Of a DNA stretch of 64,000 bases, positions 1 through 8,296 are shown piece after piece (position 1 is the stretch's first letter; each line of letters opens with the position of its first letter). The stretch lies in assembly GCA_040218875.1 (NCBI GenBank), contig JAVJQP010000021.1. One strand, written 5' to 3'. This stretch comes from Coleofasciculus sp937127375 (GTDB taxonomy: Bacteria; Cyanobacteriota; Cyanobacteriia; Cyanobacteriales; Coleofasciculaceae). A program made the position numbers and the translations under genes. Under the pieces are notes generated by a model. It did not search any database, was not told where the DNA came from, and saw only the letters and a program-made list of their open reading frames with translations.

Positions 1-414
1 TGTTAAGGAGGACTCGGATTTAGAGTATTGAAGGAACAACACACTGTTATGTGTGACTGGAGGAGCTAACTGAGGTCAAATCGCTGTCTGCCAAGGCTTT
101 TAGAGTTTGCGATCGCTCTTTGTGTGAGAAATGCGGGTCTAGCCCTCACAGCAGCACCAAACTTTTCGCGAAGTGTCATCATTACCTCTGCTAAGGATTG
201 CTGACGCTAATAATCGGGTGGTGATGACTAAGAGTCTACAGACTATAAGTAGCGCTTGAGGGTCTGCAATTCACTGGTTATTGTCCATTAAACAGTTAAA
301 TGTCACCCCTTAAACATTTAGTGTCATGTCTGAAATCCTTGCTACACTTGGATTGTGCCAAGACAATAATTGCTTAAGCTGGCGACAAATAGCTCTTTAA
401 TGAAGAATATAAGA
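1..414. other. Intergenic stretch, no gene seen
   Basis: No convincing open reading frame or RNA gene is seen between the left edge and the tRNA. One HIP1 octamer lies near 111-118. The downstream part of a gene outside the window could be responsible for the left end, but no coding signal is visible. Confidence 0.4.
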
Positions 415-485
415 AGCGGGCAGCGAGAATCGAACTCGCATCATCAGCTTGGAAGGCTGAGGTTTTACCACTAAACTATGCCCGC
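415..485 (-). tRNA. tRNA-Gly (anticodon TCC)
   Basis: Read on the minus strand, the sequence folds as a cloverleaf. The acceptor stem GCGGGCA pairs with TGCCCGC, the anticodon loop is CTTCCAA with anticodon TCC, and the T-loop is GTTCGATTC. The discriminator base is U, as is usual for bacterial tRNA-Gly. The 3' CCA is not encoded, which is common in cyanobacteria. The length of 71 nt fits a type I tRNA. Confidence 0.95.
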
Positions 486-556
486 ATGCGCTCATAACTT
501 TTCTAGTATAAACCACGATCGCACAAGTTTGGCAAGTTTCTACCAAAATTATCGGC

Positions 557-1549
557 TTAATTCCCCTGGGGATTAATTTCCAGGGTCAGGGAGTATGATC
601 CGTACACAGGCTTACCTGCCATATAAGTTGGAGAAAACCGCCAATCGGCAATAATCTGGTTGGCGAGTTTCGTCGCTTGTGCTGGACTTAGCGTTCCTTG
701 TTGCACTTGGGTCTTATCCGGTATAACCTCAGCGTTTATAACCTTAGCTTTGCCCCTATCATTGATCAAAACGATAACCTTGAGAACCACAGGTTGATCC
801 AGAGTCATCTCGAAGGACGTGAGTTCATCCACCGAGAGGGGTTGACTCTCTTCCTGGATTTCAGCAAGTCGATCGCCCGGATTGCGTTGCGGATCGATAA
901 TAGAACCACCCCCGCTACTCACAATCCTGAGTCCATTAATAGAAGCAATGAAACCCCCACCCGACTGATTTTCCGGTGACTTGGGTTCTGTTGGTTCCTC
1001 TGGCGATGGGATAGGAGACGGACTAGGCGTAGTCGGGTTTGGAGGTTCCTCTGATGGCTGCGGAGACAGCGTTTCTCCCATCCCTTCAGAGGTGGTGGAT
1101 GCTGGCGATGGGTTCGGGGTTGGGTTCGGTGAGTTGGGCGAGGAAACCGTTGTAGGTGAAGGGTTTGGGGTCTCCTGAGTATTGTTTGCGATCGCCTGAG
1201 TCGGGCGATTTGTCTGTGGTGCTGATTCTTGTTGACTCTCAGAACTCTTCGCTGGCGTTTTTGGGGATACTGGAGAAGGTGGAGGTTGAGTCGCTGGAGT
1301 TGGCATGGTAGCATTTGAGGCGATCGCAATCATCTCAACCGGAATCAGTCGTTGACTCAACCGCCAATCCTGAAAGCGTCCCAATAGCGCCAGACGCAGC
1401 AACCCCAAGCCAACTAAATGAATCGCTACAGAACTTAGAATAACGGTTTTCCACAGTGCTGGCGGGTCAGCGTGACGGCGTTGGGGTATCTCAGTTTGGT
1501 TGAATGTTGGTTGTGTCATTACAATCAGGTTGGGATGCTTTAATTCCAT
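557..1549 (-). CDS. TonB-like energy-transducer family protein
   Basis: The 330-residue product has the TonB plan. A short cytoplasmic N-terminus is followed by one membrane segment (about residues 33-56), a long Pro/Ser/Thr-rich linker (about 82-200) that would span the periplasm, and a compact C-terminal domain (about 240-330) with alternating strands. The C-terminus ends with a Trp-Arg-Phe-Ser-Pro motif and 'GSYSLTLEI', as in TonB/TolA C-terminal domains. TonB proteins couple the inner-membrane proton motive force (through ExbB/ExbD) to outer-membrane receptors. No exbBD or receptor lies nearby, so the partner is unknown. Translation may start at Met11 (position 1519); neither start has a clear ribosome binding site. 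Confidence 0.7.
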   Translation of the reverse strand: MELKHPNLIVMTQPTFNQTEIPQRRHADPPALWKTVILSSVAIHLVGLGLLRLALLGRFQDWRLSQRLIPVEMIAIASNATMPTPATQPPPSPVSPKTPAKSSESQQESAPQTNRPTQAIANNTQETPNPSPTTVSSPNSPNPTPNPSPASTTSEGMGETLSPQPSEEPPNPTTPSPSPIPSPEEPTEPKSPENQSGGGFIASINGLRIVSSGGGSIIDPQRNPGDRLAEIQEESQPLSVDELTSFEMTLDQPVVLKVIVLINDRGKAKVINAEVIPDKTQVQQGTLSPAQATKLANQIIADWRFSPTYMAGKPVYGSYSLTLEINPQGN

Positions 1550-1625
1550 ACTGCCAAAGAGCCACTGAGCATCTAGATTAATTCTTACCGTTCTTTTTGC
1601 GATCGCCCAATGACAGTCGTTACCG

Positions 1626-2408
1626 ATGAATACTTATCGCTTGTCTAGGTTCAAGATTTTTATTATTGCCAGTGTTCTCCTATTCGGACTAATCCTCAGT
1701 GGGTGGAGAATTACCTTACCCACAGTCGCCGCCGAATCGGACAGTATCTATCATTATCGACTGGTTCACAGCGCTGATGGGATTGGTAAATTTTATATGG
1801 GTCGAGAGATTGCCAAAGTTATGGGACACACCGAAGCCCTTTGGTTAGAACGACCTAGCCGTCAGACGAAAGAACAGCCACAGCAGGTGATTGAAGCCTT
1901 GAACCTAAAACCCACGGATATTGTGGCAGATATTGGTGCAGGTACAGGTTATTTTAGTTTTCGGATCAGTCCCCTCGTCTCTCAGGGTAGGGTGCTGGCG
2001 GTGGATATTCAGCCGGAGATGCTGGATATGATTGAATTCCTGAAAACCGAGAACAATGTGACCAATGTTGAGCCAATCTTGGGAAGTACCACTGACCCCA
2101 ATTTACCGCAAGAAACCGTTGACTTAGCCTTGATGGTCGATGCTTATCATGAATTTGCCTATCCTAGAGAAATGATGAGTGGAATTGTGCGATCGCTAAA
2201 ACCGGGTGGACGAGTTGTACTGGTGGAATATCGCCGGGAGAATCCCTTAATTCCGATTAAAGGGCTGCATAAAATGACTCAGAGACAAGCGCGTAAAGAA
2301 ATGAATGCGGTGGGGTTACAGTGGCTGGAAACGAAAGAGTTCTTACCCCAGCAGCATTTGATGCTATTCCAGAAACCATTCAGGGGCGATAAGCTACGTG
2401 AAAAATAG
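1626..2408 (+). CDS. SAM-dependent methyltransferase with N-terminal membrane anchor or signal
   Basis: This is a class I SAM-dependent methyltransferase of 260 residues. Motif I, VADIGAGTGYF (about residues 99-110), and a following acidic loop (VLAVDIQPEML) form the SAM pocket. A post-motif 'LKPGGRVVLVEY' supports the fold. The N-terminus has a hydrophobic segment (about 9-26) followed by an Ala-rich stretch ending in AAES, which looks like a signal peptide or anchor, so the enzyme may act outside the cytoplasmic membrane. The substrate is unknown. Such exported methyltransferases recur in cyanobacteria and proteobacteria. The gene diverges from the TonB-like gene, with about 75 bp between them. 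Confidence 0.75.
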   Translation: MNTYRLSRFKIFIIASVLLFGLILSGWRITLPTVAAESDSIYHYRLVHSADGIGKFYMGREIAKVMGHTEALWLERPSRQTKEQPQQVIEALNLKPTDIVADIGAGTGYFSFRISPLVSQGRVLAVDIQPEMLDMIEFLKTENNVTNVEPILGSTTDPNLPQETVDLALMVDAYHEFAYPREMMSGIVRSLKPGGRVVLVEYRRENPLIPIKGLHKMTQRQARKEMNAVGLQWLETKEFLPQQHLMLFQKPFRGDKLREK

Positions 2409-2441
2409 GCAGGGTGTAGGGTGTAGGGTGTGGAGTGTAGG
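2409..2441. repeat. Short GTGTAGG tandem repeat
   Basis: A 7-bp unit (GTGTAGG, with variants) is repeated about four times directly after the methyltransferase stop codon. It is a simple-sequence tract with no gene signal. Confidence 0.6.
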
Positions 2442-2504
2442 GAAGAATTGAACCCCTCGATACGCACTCAAAATGATTTTTCTGTTTTGGACAAATACGC
2501 TAAA

Positions 2505-3137
2505 TCAGTTTATCCAACGCCAGTTATAGCGATTCCACTCATAAATCCCTTGAATCTCATATTCCATGCCATTATCGAAGCGCACGACGCAGTTCCATCC
2601 CGAACCATCACCCTCTATACCCTGAGAAATCTGCACCACTGTACAAGGAAACCACTCCCGACTACACGGTCCATTGTCTTGCACCCATTCCCAGAGTCCA
2701 TTAGACACTTCAATGCGATCGCCGATTTTTAACTTTAACCATTCTGTGGGGTTCTGTGCGTCTAAATACTGTGCCAGATGCACGCGCTTGACCCGATTTA
2801 GCCATTGGAATCCATAGCGATCGCGAATAAACTGGACAGATGAAGACTCGCGATTATGCAGCCAGTCATTGAGGAGTTGGATTTTCCAGGAATAGCCAGT
2901 CCGTTCTTGTTCCGTGACAAATTGCAAAAAGCGCGATCGCTCATCTGGAGTCAGTTCATCCAGAGGATTAGCCATTGTCTGATTCCCTATAGCCGAAGAC
3001 TGTAAGGATTGACCCCTAACCGCTTCTATCAGCACCTGCCGTAAAATTTGTTTCTGCGAGTCTGTCAGGGGACATAAAACCGCTTCGCATTGGATAAAGG
3101 CGAGTTGCAAGACGGCTTCAATCTCGGCTGGGTTCAT
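2505..3137 (-). CDS. Hypothetical protein, cyanobacterial
   Basis: The 210-residue product is soluble and rich in Trp, Arg and acidic residues. No catalytic motif is recognised. The N-terminal third (about 1-50) is helical. The C-terminal part (about 125-210) looks like a small beta-barrel or SH3-like domain with repeated Trp/Tyr and 'GDRIEVSNGLWEWV' and 'VVRFDNGMEYEI' strands. The gene runs convergently with the methyltransferase. The coding potential is clear (uninterrupted frame, HIP1 sites compatible with codon use), but no function can be assigned. Confidence 0.6.
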   Translation of the reverse strand: MNPAEIEAVLQLAFIQCEAVLCPLTDSQKQILRQVLIEAVRGQSLQSSAIGNQTMANPLDELTPDERSRFLQFVTEQERTGYSWKIQLLNDWLHNRESSSVQFIRDRYGFQWLNRVKRVHLAQYLDAQNPTEWLKLKIGDRIEVSNGLWEWVQDNGPCSREWFPCTVVQISQGIEGDGSGWNCVVRFDNGMEYEIQGIYEWNRYNWRWIN

Positions 3138-3240
3138 AACAGGCTTAATCAGCAGCCCCTAATTAAGGACAGTTTGCGGATGGATTCGCGCTATGCTGAG
3201 GAATGGAATGATTCAGTTAAGATAATTATTACTATAGTTT

Positions 3241-3675
3241 ATGCGAATTCCAGGTTGGTTCACTACCATTACAGTTGCTTGTCTGTTTTGGCTCATCAGT
3301 ATGGTCATTGCCCCTGCTGCGTTTGCTTTCGTTCAGGTAGAACTATCTGATCTGTCTTACCACGAATGTTCCTCCAAGTTTTCCGAAGGATTGGTCACAC
3401 CCGGTTCCATCCAAGCCGCCGATTGCTACATCATCACTGGCAAAGCCATCAACAAGTCAGGTAAACCCGTGATCAACGCTGACATTTTTGGTCGGATTTA
3501 TGATGCCAATCATAATCCTGTCTTTCAAAATCGTACCCGGCTGGGTGCCATTGATGAAGTCCCACCGGGCGTTAGTGATTTTGAAGTGCGAATTACGGTT
3601 TCGGCTAATCAACCCACCCCCTTGCAGCTTGAACAATTCAAAGCGTCTGGCTTTACGGGCAAAGTCCGCCGCTAA
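3241..3675 (+). CDS. Exported conserved protein (FxLYD-like beta domain)
   Basis: The 144-residue product starts with a clear Sec signal peptide: basic MRIPGW, a hydrophobic core to about residue 26 and a likely cleavage after PAAFA. The mature part resembles a small extracellular beta-sandwich: 'YIITGKAINKSGKPVINADIFGRIYDANHNPV' followed by a ValPro-Pro-Gly turn and 'DFEVRITV'. This pattern is seen in FxLYD/DUF3426-type domains of envelope proteins. Cys residues near positions 43 and 62 of the precursor could form a disulfide. No pathway is suggested by the neighbours. The family assignment is tentative. Confidence 0.6.
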   Translation: MRIPGWFTTITVACLFWLISMVIAPAAFAFVQVELSDLSYHECSSKFSEGLVTPGSIQAADCYIITGKAINKSGKPVINADIFGRIYDANHNPVFQNRTRLGAIDEVPPGVSDFEVRITVSANQPTPLQLEQFKASGFTGKVRR

Positions 3676-3714
3676 AAAAAAGCGTGTTGACTTTCATTAA
3701 TATCTAACCCAAGA

Positions 3715-3975
3715 CTATGCCATGCCTCCAAAAAGTCCAGCGATAAGTTGCAGGACAATAATCGCCAAAAGAGGAGATAAGTCCAAACCTCCAATCGGCG
3801 GAATAAAGGAGCGGAAAATATTCAGGTAAGGGTCAGTAATTGGGCTGAGGAACCCAGCCACCTGGTTCATCCATTCAACCGTGGGGAACCAGGTTAACAG
3901 AATGCGGACAAATATCAGCAGTAAATAGATGTTGAGGAAATTGGCGAGACTTTCGGTTACCAGTGCTGTAGGCAT
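3715..3975 (-). CDS. YggT/Ycf19 family membrane protein
   Basis: The product is about 86 residues from the start chosen here (the frame stays open to 4050). The start at 3975 is preceded by GTAAGGAAAC, a reasonable ribosome binding site, and gives the usual YggT length. Two hydrophobic helices flank the family signature: 'LLIFVRILLTWFP', then 'FLSPITDPYLNIFRSFIPPIGGLDLSPLLAIIVLQ'. YggT/Ycf19 proteins are inner-membrane or thylakoid proteins of cyanobacteria and plastids, linked in the literature to chlorophyll distribution and cell division, but without a defined activity. Confidence 0.85.
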   Translation of the reverse strand: MPTALVTESLANFLNIYLLLIFVRILLTWFPTVEWMNQVAGFLSPITDPYLNIFRSFIPPIGGLDLSPLLAIIVLQLIAGLFGGMA

Positions 3976-4061
3976 AAATTGAAATGTTTCCTTACTAAGT
4001 TTAGAGGGCGGATATGATAGTGCCTTTCTAGTCAGTTTAACGGATATCACTCCATTTCGGC

Positions 4062-4403
4062 TTAGGAATCGAGCGAACCTTCCCTATCGGTGAGTTCTGT
4101 ACTCCCACTCCCATTCACTGGACCCAATTGCTGGCGCACATCATCAATCGCTGTATTAAGCTGGGCAATTTTATCTTCTAAACTGCGACGCGCCGCTTCA
4201 ATGCTCTCCTCGGAGTTGAGTTGAGACTTTTTACCCTTCATGGCTTTCTTCTCCGAGAGGCGGGATTTGAGTAAAGACTGATCGGCATCTTCATCGCTAC
4301 TATTGCGTTGTCCGGCTAGTATGGCTCCGATAACGCCACCAACTACTCCCCCTATAGCGATTCCCGCCAGAAGTCCGCCTGTAAAACCATCGCGCTGACT
4401 CAT
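4062..4403 (-). CDS. Small glycine-zipper membrane protein with coiled coil
   Basis: The frame is open to 4496, but the ATG at 4403 is preceded by AAAGGAAAA and begins the family-like part (MSQRDGF), giving about 113 residues. Residues 7-36 form one membrane helix rich in Gly with GxxxG spacing (GGLLAGIAIGGVVGGVIGAI). The rest is a charged coiled coil ('EAARRSLEDKIAQLNTAIDDVRQQL'). This is the layout of YtxH-type or gas-vesicle-like stress proteins. No enzymatic role is indicated. It may share a promoter region with the YggT gene downstream (86 bp away). Confidence 0.65.
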   Translation of the reverse strand: MSQRDGFTGGLLAGIAIGGVVGGVIGAILAGQRNSSDEDADQSLLKSRLSEKKAMKGKKSQLNSEESIEAARRSLEDKIAQLNTAIDDVRQQLGPVNGSGSTELTDREGSLDS

Positions 4404-4485
4404 TTTTCCTTTAGTACCCTTGAAATAAAAAACGCAACTGCTTTTCCAGATTAACGGTTGGCTGATGCAGATGCCTACATCTTCG

Positions 4486-4552
4486 TCATTTGTCATTTGT
4501 CATTTGTCATTCGTCATTTGTCATTTGTCATTTGTCATTCGTCATTCGTCGC
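4486..4552. repeat. GTCATTT heptamer tandem repeat
   Basis: About nine copies of a 7-bp unit, GTCATTT with GTCATTC variants, lie in tandem. The same unit recurs near 39303-39350 and, inverted, near 47097-47120, so it is a genome-wide simple repeat of this organism. Confidence 0.85.
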
Positions 4553-4571
4553 AGAATGCTGGTAATCCTTT

Positions 4572-4628
4572 GGGACGGGTTTAGTTATATCAGGGTGCAA
4601 AGCTTCCCGTTAGTGGTAAAACCCGCCC
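4572..4628. repeat. GGGCGGGTTTA palindromic repeat, copy a
   Basis: The left arm GGGACGGGTTTAGT and right arm GTAAAACCCGCCCCC are inverted repeats around a variable centre. The family recurs near 16629, 18113, 23203, 43921, 45201, 48341 and 61980. Confidence 0.75.
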
Positions 4629-4867
4629 CCATCTCCCCCATCTCCCCTATCTCCGCCATCTCCCCTATCTCCCCTATCTCCCCTATCTCCCCCATCTCCC
4701 CTATCTCCCCCATCTCCCCTATCTCCGCCATCTCCCCTATCTCCCCTATCTCCCCTATCTCCCCTATCTCCGCCATCTCCCCTATCTCCCCTATCTCCCC
4801 CATCTCCCCTATCTCCCCCATCTCCCCTATCTCCCCTATCTCCCCTATCTCCCCCATCTCCCCTATC
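4627..4867. repeat. CTCCCCTAT minisatellite
   Basis: About 240 bp are made of 9-bp units (CCCCTATCT with CCCCATCT and CCGCCATCT variants). The tract is open in several frames and would encode low-complexity Ile-Ser-Pro or Glu-Ile-Gly polymers, which are considered artefacts. It ends about 10 bp beyond the 3' end of upp and could affect its transcript end. Confidence 0.9.
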
Positions 4868-4875
4868 CCTTGCCA

Positions 4876-5526
4876 TCATGTGCCAAAGGCGCGATCGCCT
4901 GCATCACCTAATCCGGGTACTATAAATCCTTGCTGGCTTAATTCTTCGTCAATTGTGGCGGTGTAGATGGTTAAAGTGGGATAATTAGCCCCTAACTTTT
5001 GCAAGGCGGGTGGAGCCGCAACCACGCTGATAATCCGGATAAATCCTGGATCAGCACCTCGCTGGGTCAGTTCTGCGATCGCGGACATCATTGTACCCCC
5101 AGTGGCAAGCATGGGTTCGGTAATTAAGATATGTGTACCCGGCTCAAATTGTTGGGGCAATTTATTTAAATAACACTTTGCTTCTAACGTTCCTTCATCG
5201 CGCACCATGCCTAGATGGTAAATGGATGCCAAGGGCAATAAAGTTTGCGCCCCTTCTAATAAGGCTAATCCCGCCCGTAAAATCGGCACGACGACTAAAG
5301 GAGTCTCTGGATTCACCATTGTGGCTGGACAAGGGGCTAGGGGTGTCTGAACCATTAACTCTTCCGTCGGTAGCCAGTCTCGAATCGCTTCGTAGGTGAG
5401 CCAGCGCCCTAACTCCGTCATCGCACTTTTGAATAGGGGGGAGGGTGTCGCTGCATCACGGGCAACACCAAGCCAGTGCTTGATTAGGGGATGAGGGGGA
5501 ACATAAACACGTAATTGCGGAGCCAT
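4876..5526 (-). CDS. upp: Uracil phosphoribosyltransferase
   Basis: The enzyme makes UMP from uracil and PRPP (pyrimidine salvage, cytosol). The 216 residues match the family length. The PRPP-binding loop is at about 133-146 (ILITEPMLATGGTM), with 'PILRAGLALLEG' upstream (about 81-92). The C-terminal uracil-binding end, PGLGDAGDRAFGT, is canonical. In the PRPP loop a Glu stands where many homologues have Asp before PMLATGG. The gene is monocistronic by context, and a minisatellite follows its stop codon closely. Confidence 0.95.
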   Translation of the reverse strand: MAPQLRVYVPPHPLIKHWLGVARDAATPSPLFKSAMTELGRWLTYEAIRDWLPTEELMVQTPLAPCPATMVNPETPLVVVPILRAGLALLEGAQTLLPLASIYHLGMVRDEGTLEAKCYLNKLPQQFEPGTHILITEPMLATGGTMMSAIAELTQRGADPGFIRIISVVAAPPALQKLGANYPTLTIYTATIDEELSQQGFIVPGLGDAGDRAFGT

Positions 5527-6011
5527 AGCGAATTAATCGATAACGACGAAGGAATACCTAAACTGAATCATGATAATGCTTTTTTTTCCCGACTGCCGAG
5601 ATGGTATCCGGGCTAAACGCTGCATTTGCCCGTTTATTGCTAATTGTTTTCATTAGTGTTGACATTAATTTTCAACAAGGATATAGTAGTCCTCAGTGTT
5701 CTCCTCTCATTAAGGATTGGTAGGTGGGACGGGCAAGCGGTAGCAGCCTGAACCACCCTCTTTTTTTTGGGGGGGTGTGAAAGGGATGAGGGAGCTGGGG
5801 GAGATGGGGGAGATGGGAGTTGTAGGGGTTTGGTCTCCAAACCCCATTTCTTATGTAGGGGGAGATGGGGGAGATGAGGAAGAAAAAATTAAATGAGAGC
5901 TTATCCAACCAGTATGACGTAGCACGGTACGTCTGGCATGACACATCTGGAAGGGAGAATAGAGAAAAGTTAAACTCGAATTTGTAAAAGACCTCTCTCG
6001 TCTGATAATTC
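5527..6011. other. Intergenic region upstream of upp and crtH
   Basis: This 485-bp region separates two divergent genes and must hold both promoters. It contains short G-rich GGGAGATGG repeats (about 5798-5880) and a T8/G7 homopolymer pair near 5762-5776. No RNA gene or reading frame with coding character was seen. Confidence 0.5.
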
Positions 6012-7556
6012 ATGGCTATTGCTTCTCAATCTCCTTCGTCAACTAATCACGCTCTGAACGAAACCTCTGTATTTGATGTCATCGTCATTGGTTCTGGTAT
6101 TGGCGGACTCGTGACAGCGACTCAGCTAGCCGCTAAGGGTGCCAAGGTGCTGGTACTGGAACGCTATCTGATTCCCGGTGGTAGTGCTGGATACTTTGAA
6201 CGCGAAGGGTATCGCTTTGATGTTGGCGCGTCGATGATTTTTGGTTTTGGTACTGAAGGAACCACGAATCTGTTGACCAAAGCCTTAGACGCGGTAAATG
6301 TTGGTGTGGAAACAATTCCCGATGAGGTTCAGATTCACTATCATCTACCCGAAGGCTTAGACCTGAAAGTTCATCGAGACTATGAGAAATTCTTACACAA
6401 ATTGACAGAACGTTTTCCCCACGAACGCCGGGGAATTCGGCAATTTTATGATGAATGCTGGAAGGTATTTAATTGCCTCAACGCCATGGATTTGCTGTCT
6501 CTAGAAGAACCTCGCTATTTGATGCGGGTGTTTTTCCAGCATCCTTTAGCTTGTTTAGGATTAGTAAAATATTTGCCCCAGAATGCCGGAGATATTGCCC
6601 GTCGCTACATTCATGACCCTCAGTTACTCCAGTTTATTGATATGGAATGTTACTGTTGGTCAGTCGTACCTGCGGATAAGACACCGATGATTAATGCAGG
6701 AATGGTGTTTTCTGACCGCCATTATGGGGGAATTAATTATCCTAAAGGGGGTGTAGGTGAAATTGCCCAGAAATTAGTTGAAGGATTGGAGAAAGCTGGG
6801 GGACAAATTCGCTATTCCGCCAGAGTCAGCGAAATTTTAACGGAACAGGGTAAAGCTGTAGGTGTGCGGTTAGCCACTGGGGAAGAGTATCGGGCAAAGC
6901 GGGTAGTGTCTAATGCAACGCGCTGGGATACGTTTGAGAAATTATTGCCCCCAGAACAAATGCCTGCCAGTGAGGAAAAGTGGCAACAACGATATCAGAA
7001 ATCACCGAGTTTTTTGAGTTTGCATTTAGGAGTTGAGGAAAAGGTATTCCCGTCCGGAACAGAATGTCACCATATTTTATTGGAAGAATGGGACAAGATG
7101 GAGGAGGCTGAGGGGACAATTTTTGTGTCGATTCCAACATTACTTGACCCGGAATTAGCCCCGGAAGGCTATCATATCATGCATACTTTTACGCCCAGTT
7201 GGATGGAGAATTGGCAGGGATTATCGGTTAAGGAATATGAAGATAAAAAGGAAGAAGCGGCTGGGCGAATTATTGAACGATTAGAGGCAATTTTTCCGGG
7301 TTTAGATGCGGGATTGGATTATATGGAAGTGGGAACTGCCCGCAGTCATCGACGGTTTTTAGGGCGTGAGGATGGCACCTATGGACCCATTCCGCGCCGC
7401 AAGTTAAGGGGGTTATTGGGAATGCCGTTTAATCGAACAGCGATTCCGGGATTATATTGTGTGGGGGATAGTACGTTTCCGGGACAAGGGTTAAATGCGG
7501 TGGCGTTTTCTGGGTTTGCTTGCGCCCATCGGGTGGCGGTAGATTTGGGTTTGTAA
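6012..7556 (+). CDS. crtH: Prolycopene (carotenoid) isomerase CrtH
   Basis: This FAD-dependent cis-to-trans carotene isomerase converts poly-cis lycopene to all-trans lycopene in the thylakoid or cytoplasmic membrane. The 514 residues match CRTISO length. The N-terminal dinucleotide-binding motif is at about 24-32 (IVIGSGIGG), followed by 'LVLERYLIPGGSAGYF'. The C-terminal FAD motif 'GLYCVGDSTFPGQGLNAVAFSGFACAHRVA' is typical of the CrtI/CrtH family. The patterns 'MECYCWSVVPADKTPMINAGMVF' and 'YPKGGVG' are characteristic of the isomerase branch rather than CrtI desaturases. It works downstream of CrtP/CrtQ, which are not in this window. Confidence 0.93.
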   Translation: MAIASQSPSSTNHALNETSVFDVIVIGSGIGGLVTATQLAAKGAKVLVLERYLIPGGSAGYFEREGYRFDVGASMIFGFGTEGTTNLLTKALDAVNVGVETIPDEVQIHYHLPEGLDLKVHRDYEKFLHKLTERFPHERRGIRQFYDECWKVFNCLNAMDLLSLEEPRYLMRVFFQHPLACLGLVKYLPQNAGDIARRYIHDPQLLQFIDMECYCWSVVPADKTPMINAGMVFSDRHYGGINYPKGGVGEIAQKLVEGLEKAGGQIRYSARVSEILTEQGKAVGVRLATGEEYRAKRVVSNATRWDTFEKLLPPEQMPASEEKWQQRYQKSPSFLSLHLGVEEKVFPSGTECHHILLEEWDKMEEAEGTIFVSIPTLLDPELAPEGYHIMHTFTPSWMENWQGLSVKEYEDKKEEAAGRIIERLEAIFPGLDAGLDYMEVGTARSHRRFLGREDGTYGPIPRRKLRGLLGMPFNRTAIPGLYCVGDSTFPGQGLNAVAFSGFACAHRVAVDLGL

Positions 7557-7590
7557 GCTCAGATTTTGCCCCATTTTCCACCATAAAATT

Positions 7591-7621
7591 GTAGGGTGCG
7601 TTAGCGAAAGCGTAACGCACC
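7591..7621. repeat. GTAGGGTGCG palindromic repeat
   Basis: A 31-bp palindrome is made of GGTGCGTTAGC and its complement GTAACGCACC around a short centre. A second copy lies at 39473-39502. Placed 35 bp after the crtH stop codon, it could fold as a 3'-end hairpin. Confidence 0.75.
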
Positions 7622-7644
7622 ATTACTGAACGCTTTGGTAAGTT

Positions 7645-7766
7645 AAGCTGTCATGCATTTAAATTGGGAATGGGTAGCGAGCAAGATGCAAAGCCTGCGG
7701 CATGGCTTCGCTAAACGCACTACAAGGATTTCGCCATTATTGACACTAAAGTTTAAATGCCGAACA
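7645..7766. mobile_element. AAGCTGT-type MITE, copy 1
   Basis: This 122-bp element is nearly identical to 59754-59881. The left end AAGCTGTCATGCATTTAAAT and the right end GTTTAAATGCCGAACA are imperfect inverted repeats. The last bases of the right terminal repeat (GCTT) are missing here. It has no coding capacity. A rearranged third copy lies at 12167-12240. Confidence 0.75.
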
Positions 7767-8050
7767 TTGATTCAAAATCAGCCTTTTTTGTAAAAATTTG
7801 ATATGTACATCACTTGTCTTTATACAAGTCAACTCACCCTATTTTAAGCTAAGGCGATCGCTCTCTAAGGAAACAGCGATCGCCCTTTAGGATGCAGTCT
7901 GGGAACCCTAGGGGTGCGCTCGATTGACGATTTGGTGGTAATCCTCGATCAACCACGGTAGGGGATGTTTGAGAGGGGTGGCTGGCATCGGCGATCGCTC
8001 CTTGGGCTGCTAAGATTTAAGCAGGAGATTTCAGTCAGGGAGAGTTCACC

Positions 8051-8296
8051 ATGAGTTTAGTGATTTCCGATGATCTAGTCAAGGCGAGTGGCTTTTCTGA
8101 AAATGAGCTATTGTTGGAAATTGTGCTGATGTTGTTTCAGCAAGATAAAATTAGTTTGGGGAAAGCCAGTGAGTTATTGGGATTGCATCGGATGCAGTTT
8201 CAAAAACTCATTTCTGAGCGAGGTATTTGCGTTCATTATGATATTGATGAGTTTCAGGAAGACCTCAAATCTTTAGAGGAAACGGAGTGTTCATGA
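8051..8296 (+). CDS. UPF0175 family antitoxin
   Basis: The 81-residue protein is of the UPF0175 family, which pairs with DUF3368 PIN-like toxins. It has the typical helix-turn-helix-like core 'DKISLGKASELLGLHRMQFQKLISERGICVHYD' (about 35-67) and the acidic tail 'DIDEFQEDLKSLEE'. A good ribosome binding site (CAGGGAGAG) precedes the ATG. The gene overlaps the next ORF by about 10 bp, the usual toxin-antitoxin arrangement. Its partner is truncated, so the antitoxin may now be an orphan. Confidence 0.85.
   Translation: MSLVISDDLVKASGFSENELLLEIVLMLFQQDKISLGKASELLGLHRMQFQKLISERGICVHYDIDEFQEDLKSLEETECS

Larger units (their letters stand above)
7557..8050. other. Intergenic region holding two repeats
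   Basis: The region contains the GTAGGGTGCG palindrome and a copy of the 128-bp AAGCTGT element (7645-7766), several HIP1 sites and, at its right end, the promoter and ribosome binding site of the UPF0175 gene. No other gene is seen. Confidence 0.5.

Noticed and set aside
4585..4879. Open frames on both strands encoding Ile-Ser-Pro, Glu-Ile-Gly or Asp-Arg-Gly polymers
   Set aside because: They are produced by a 9-bp minisatellite whose unit is a multiple of three, so every frame stays open; no ribosome binding site or non-repeat protein sequence.
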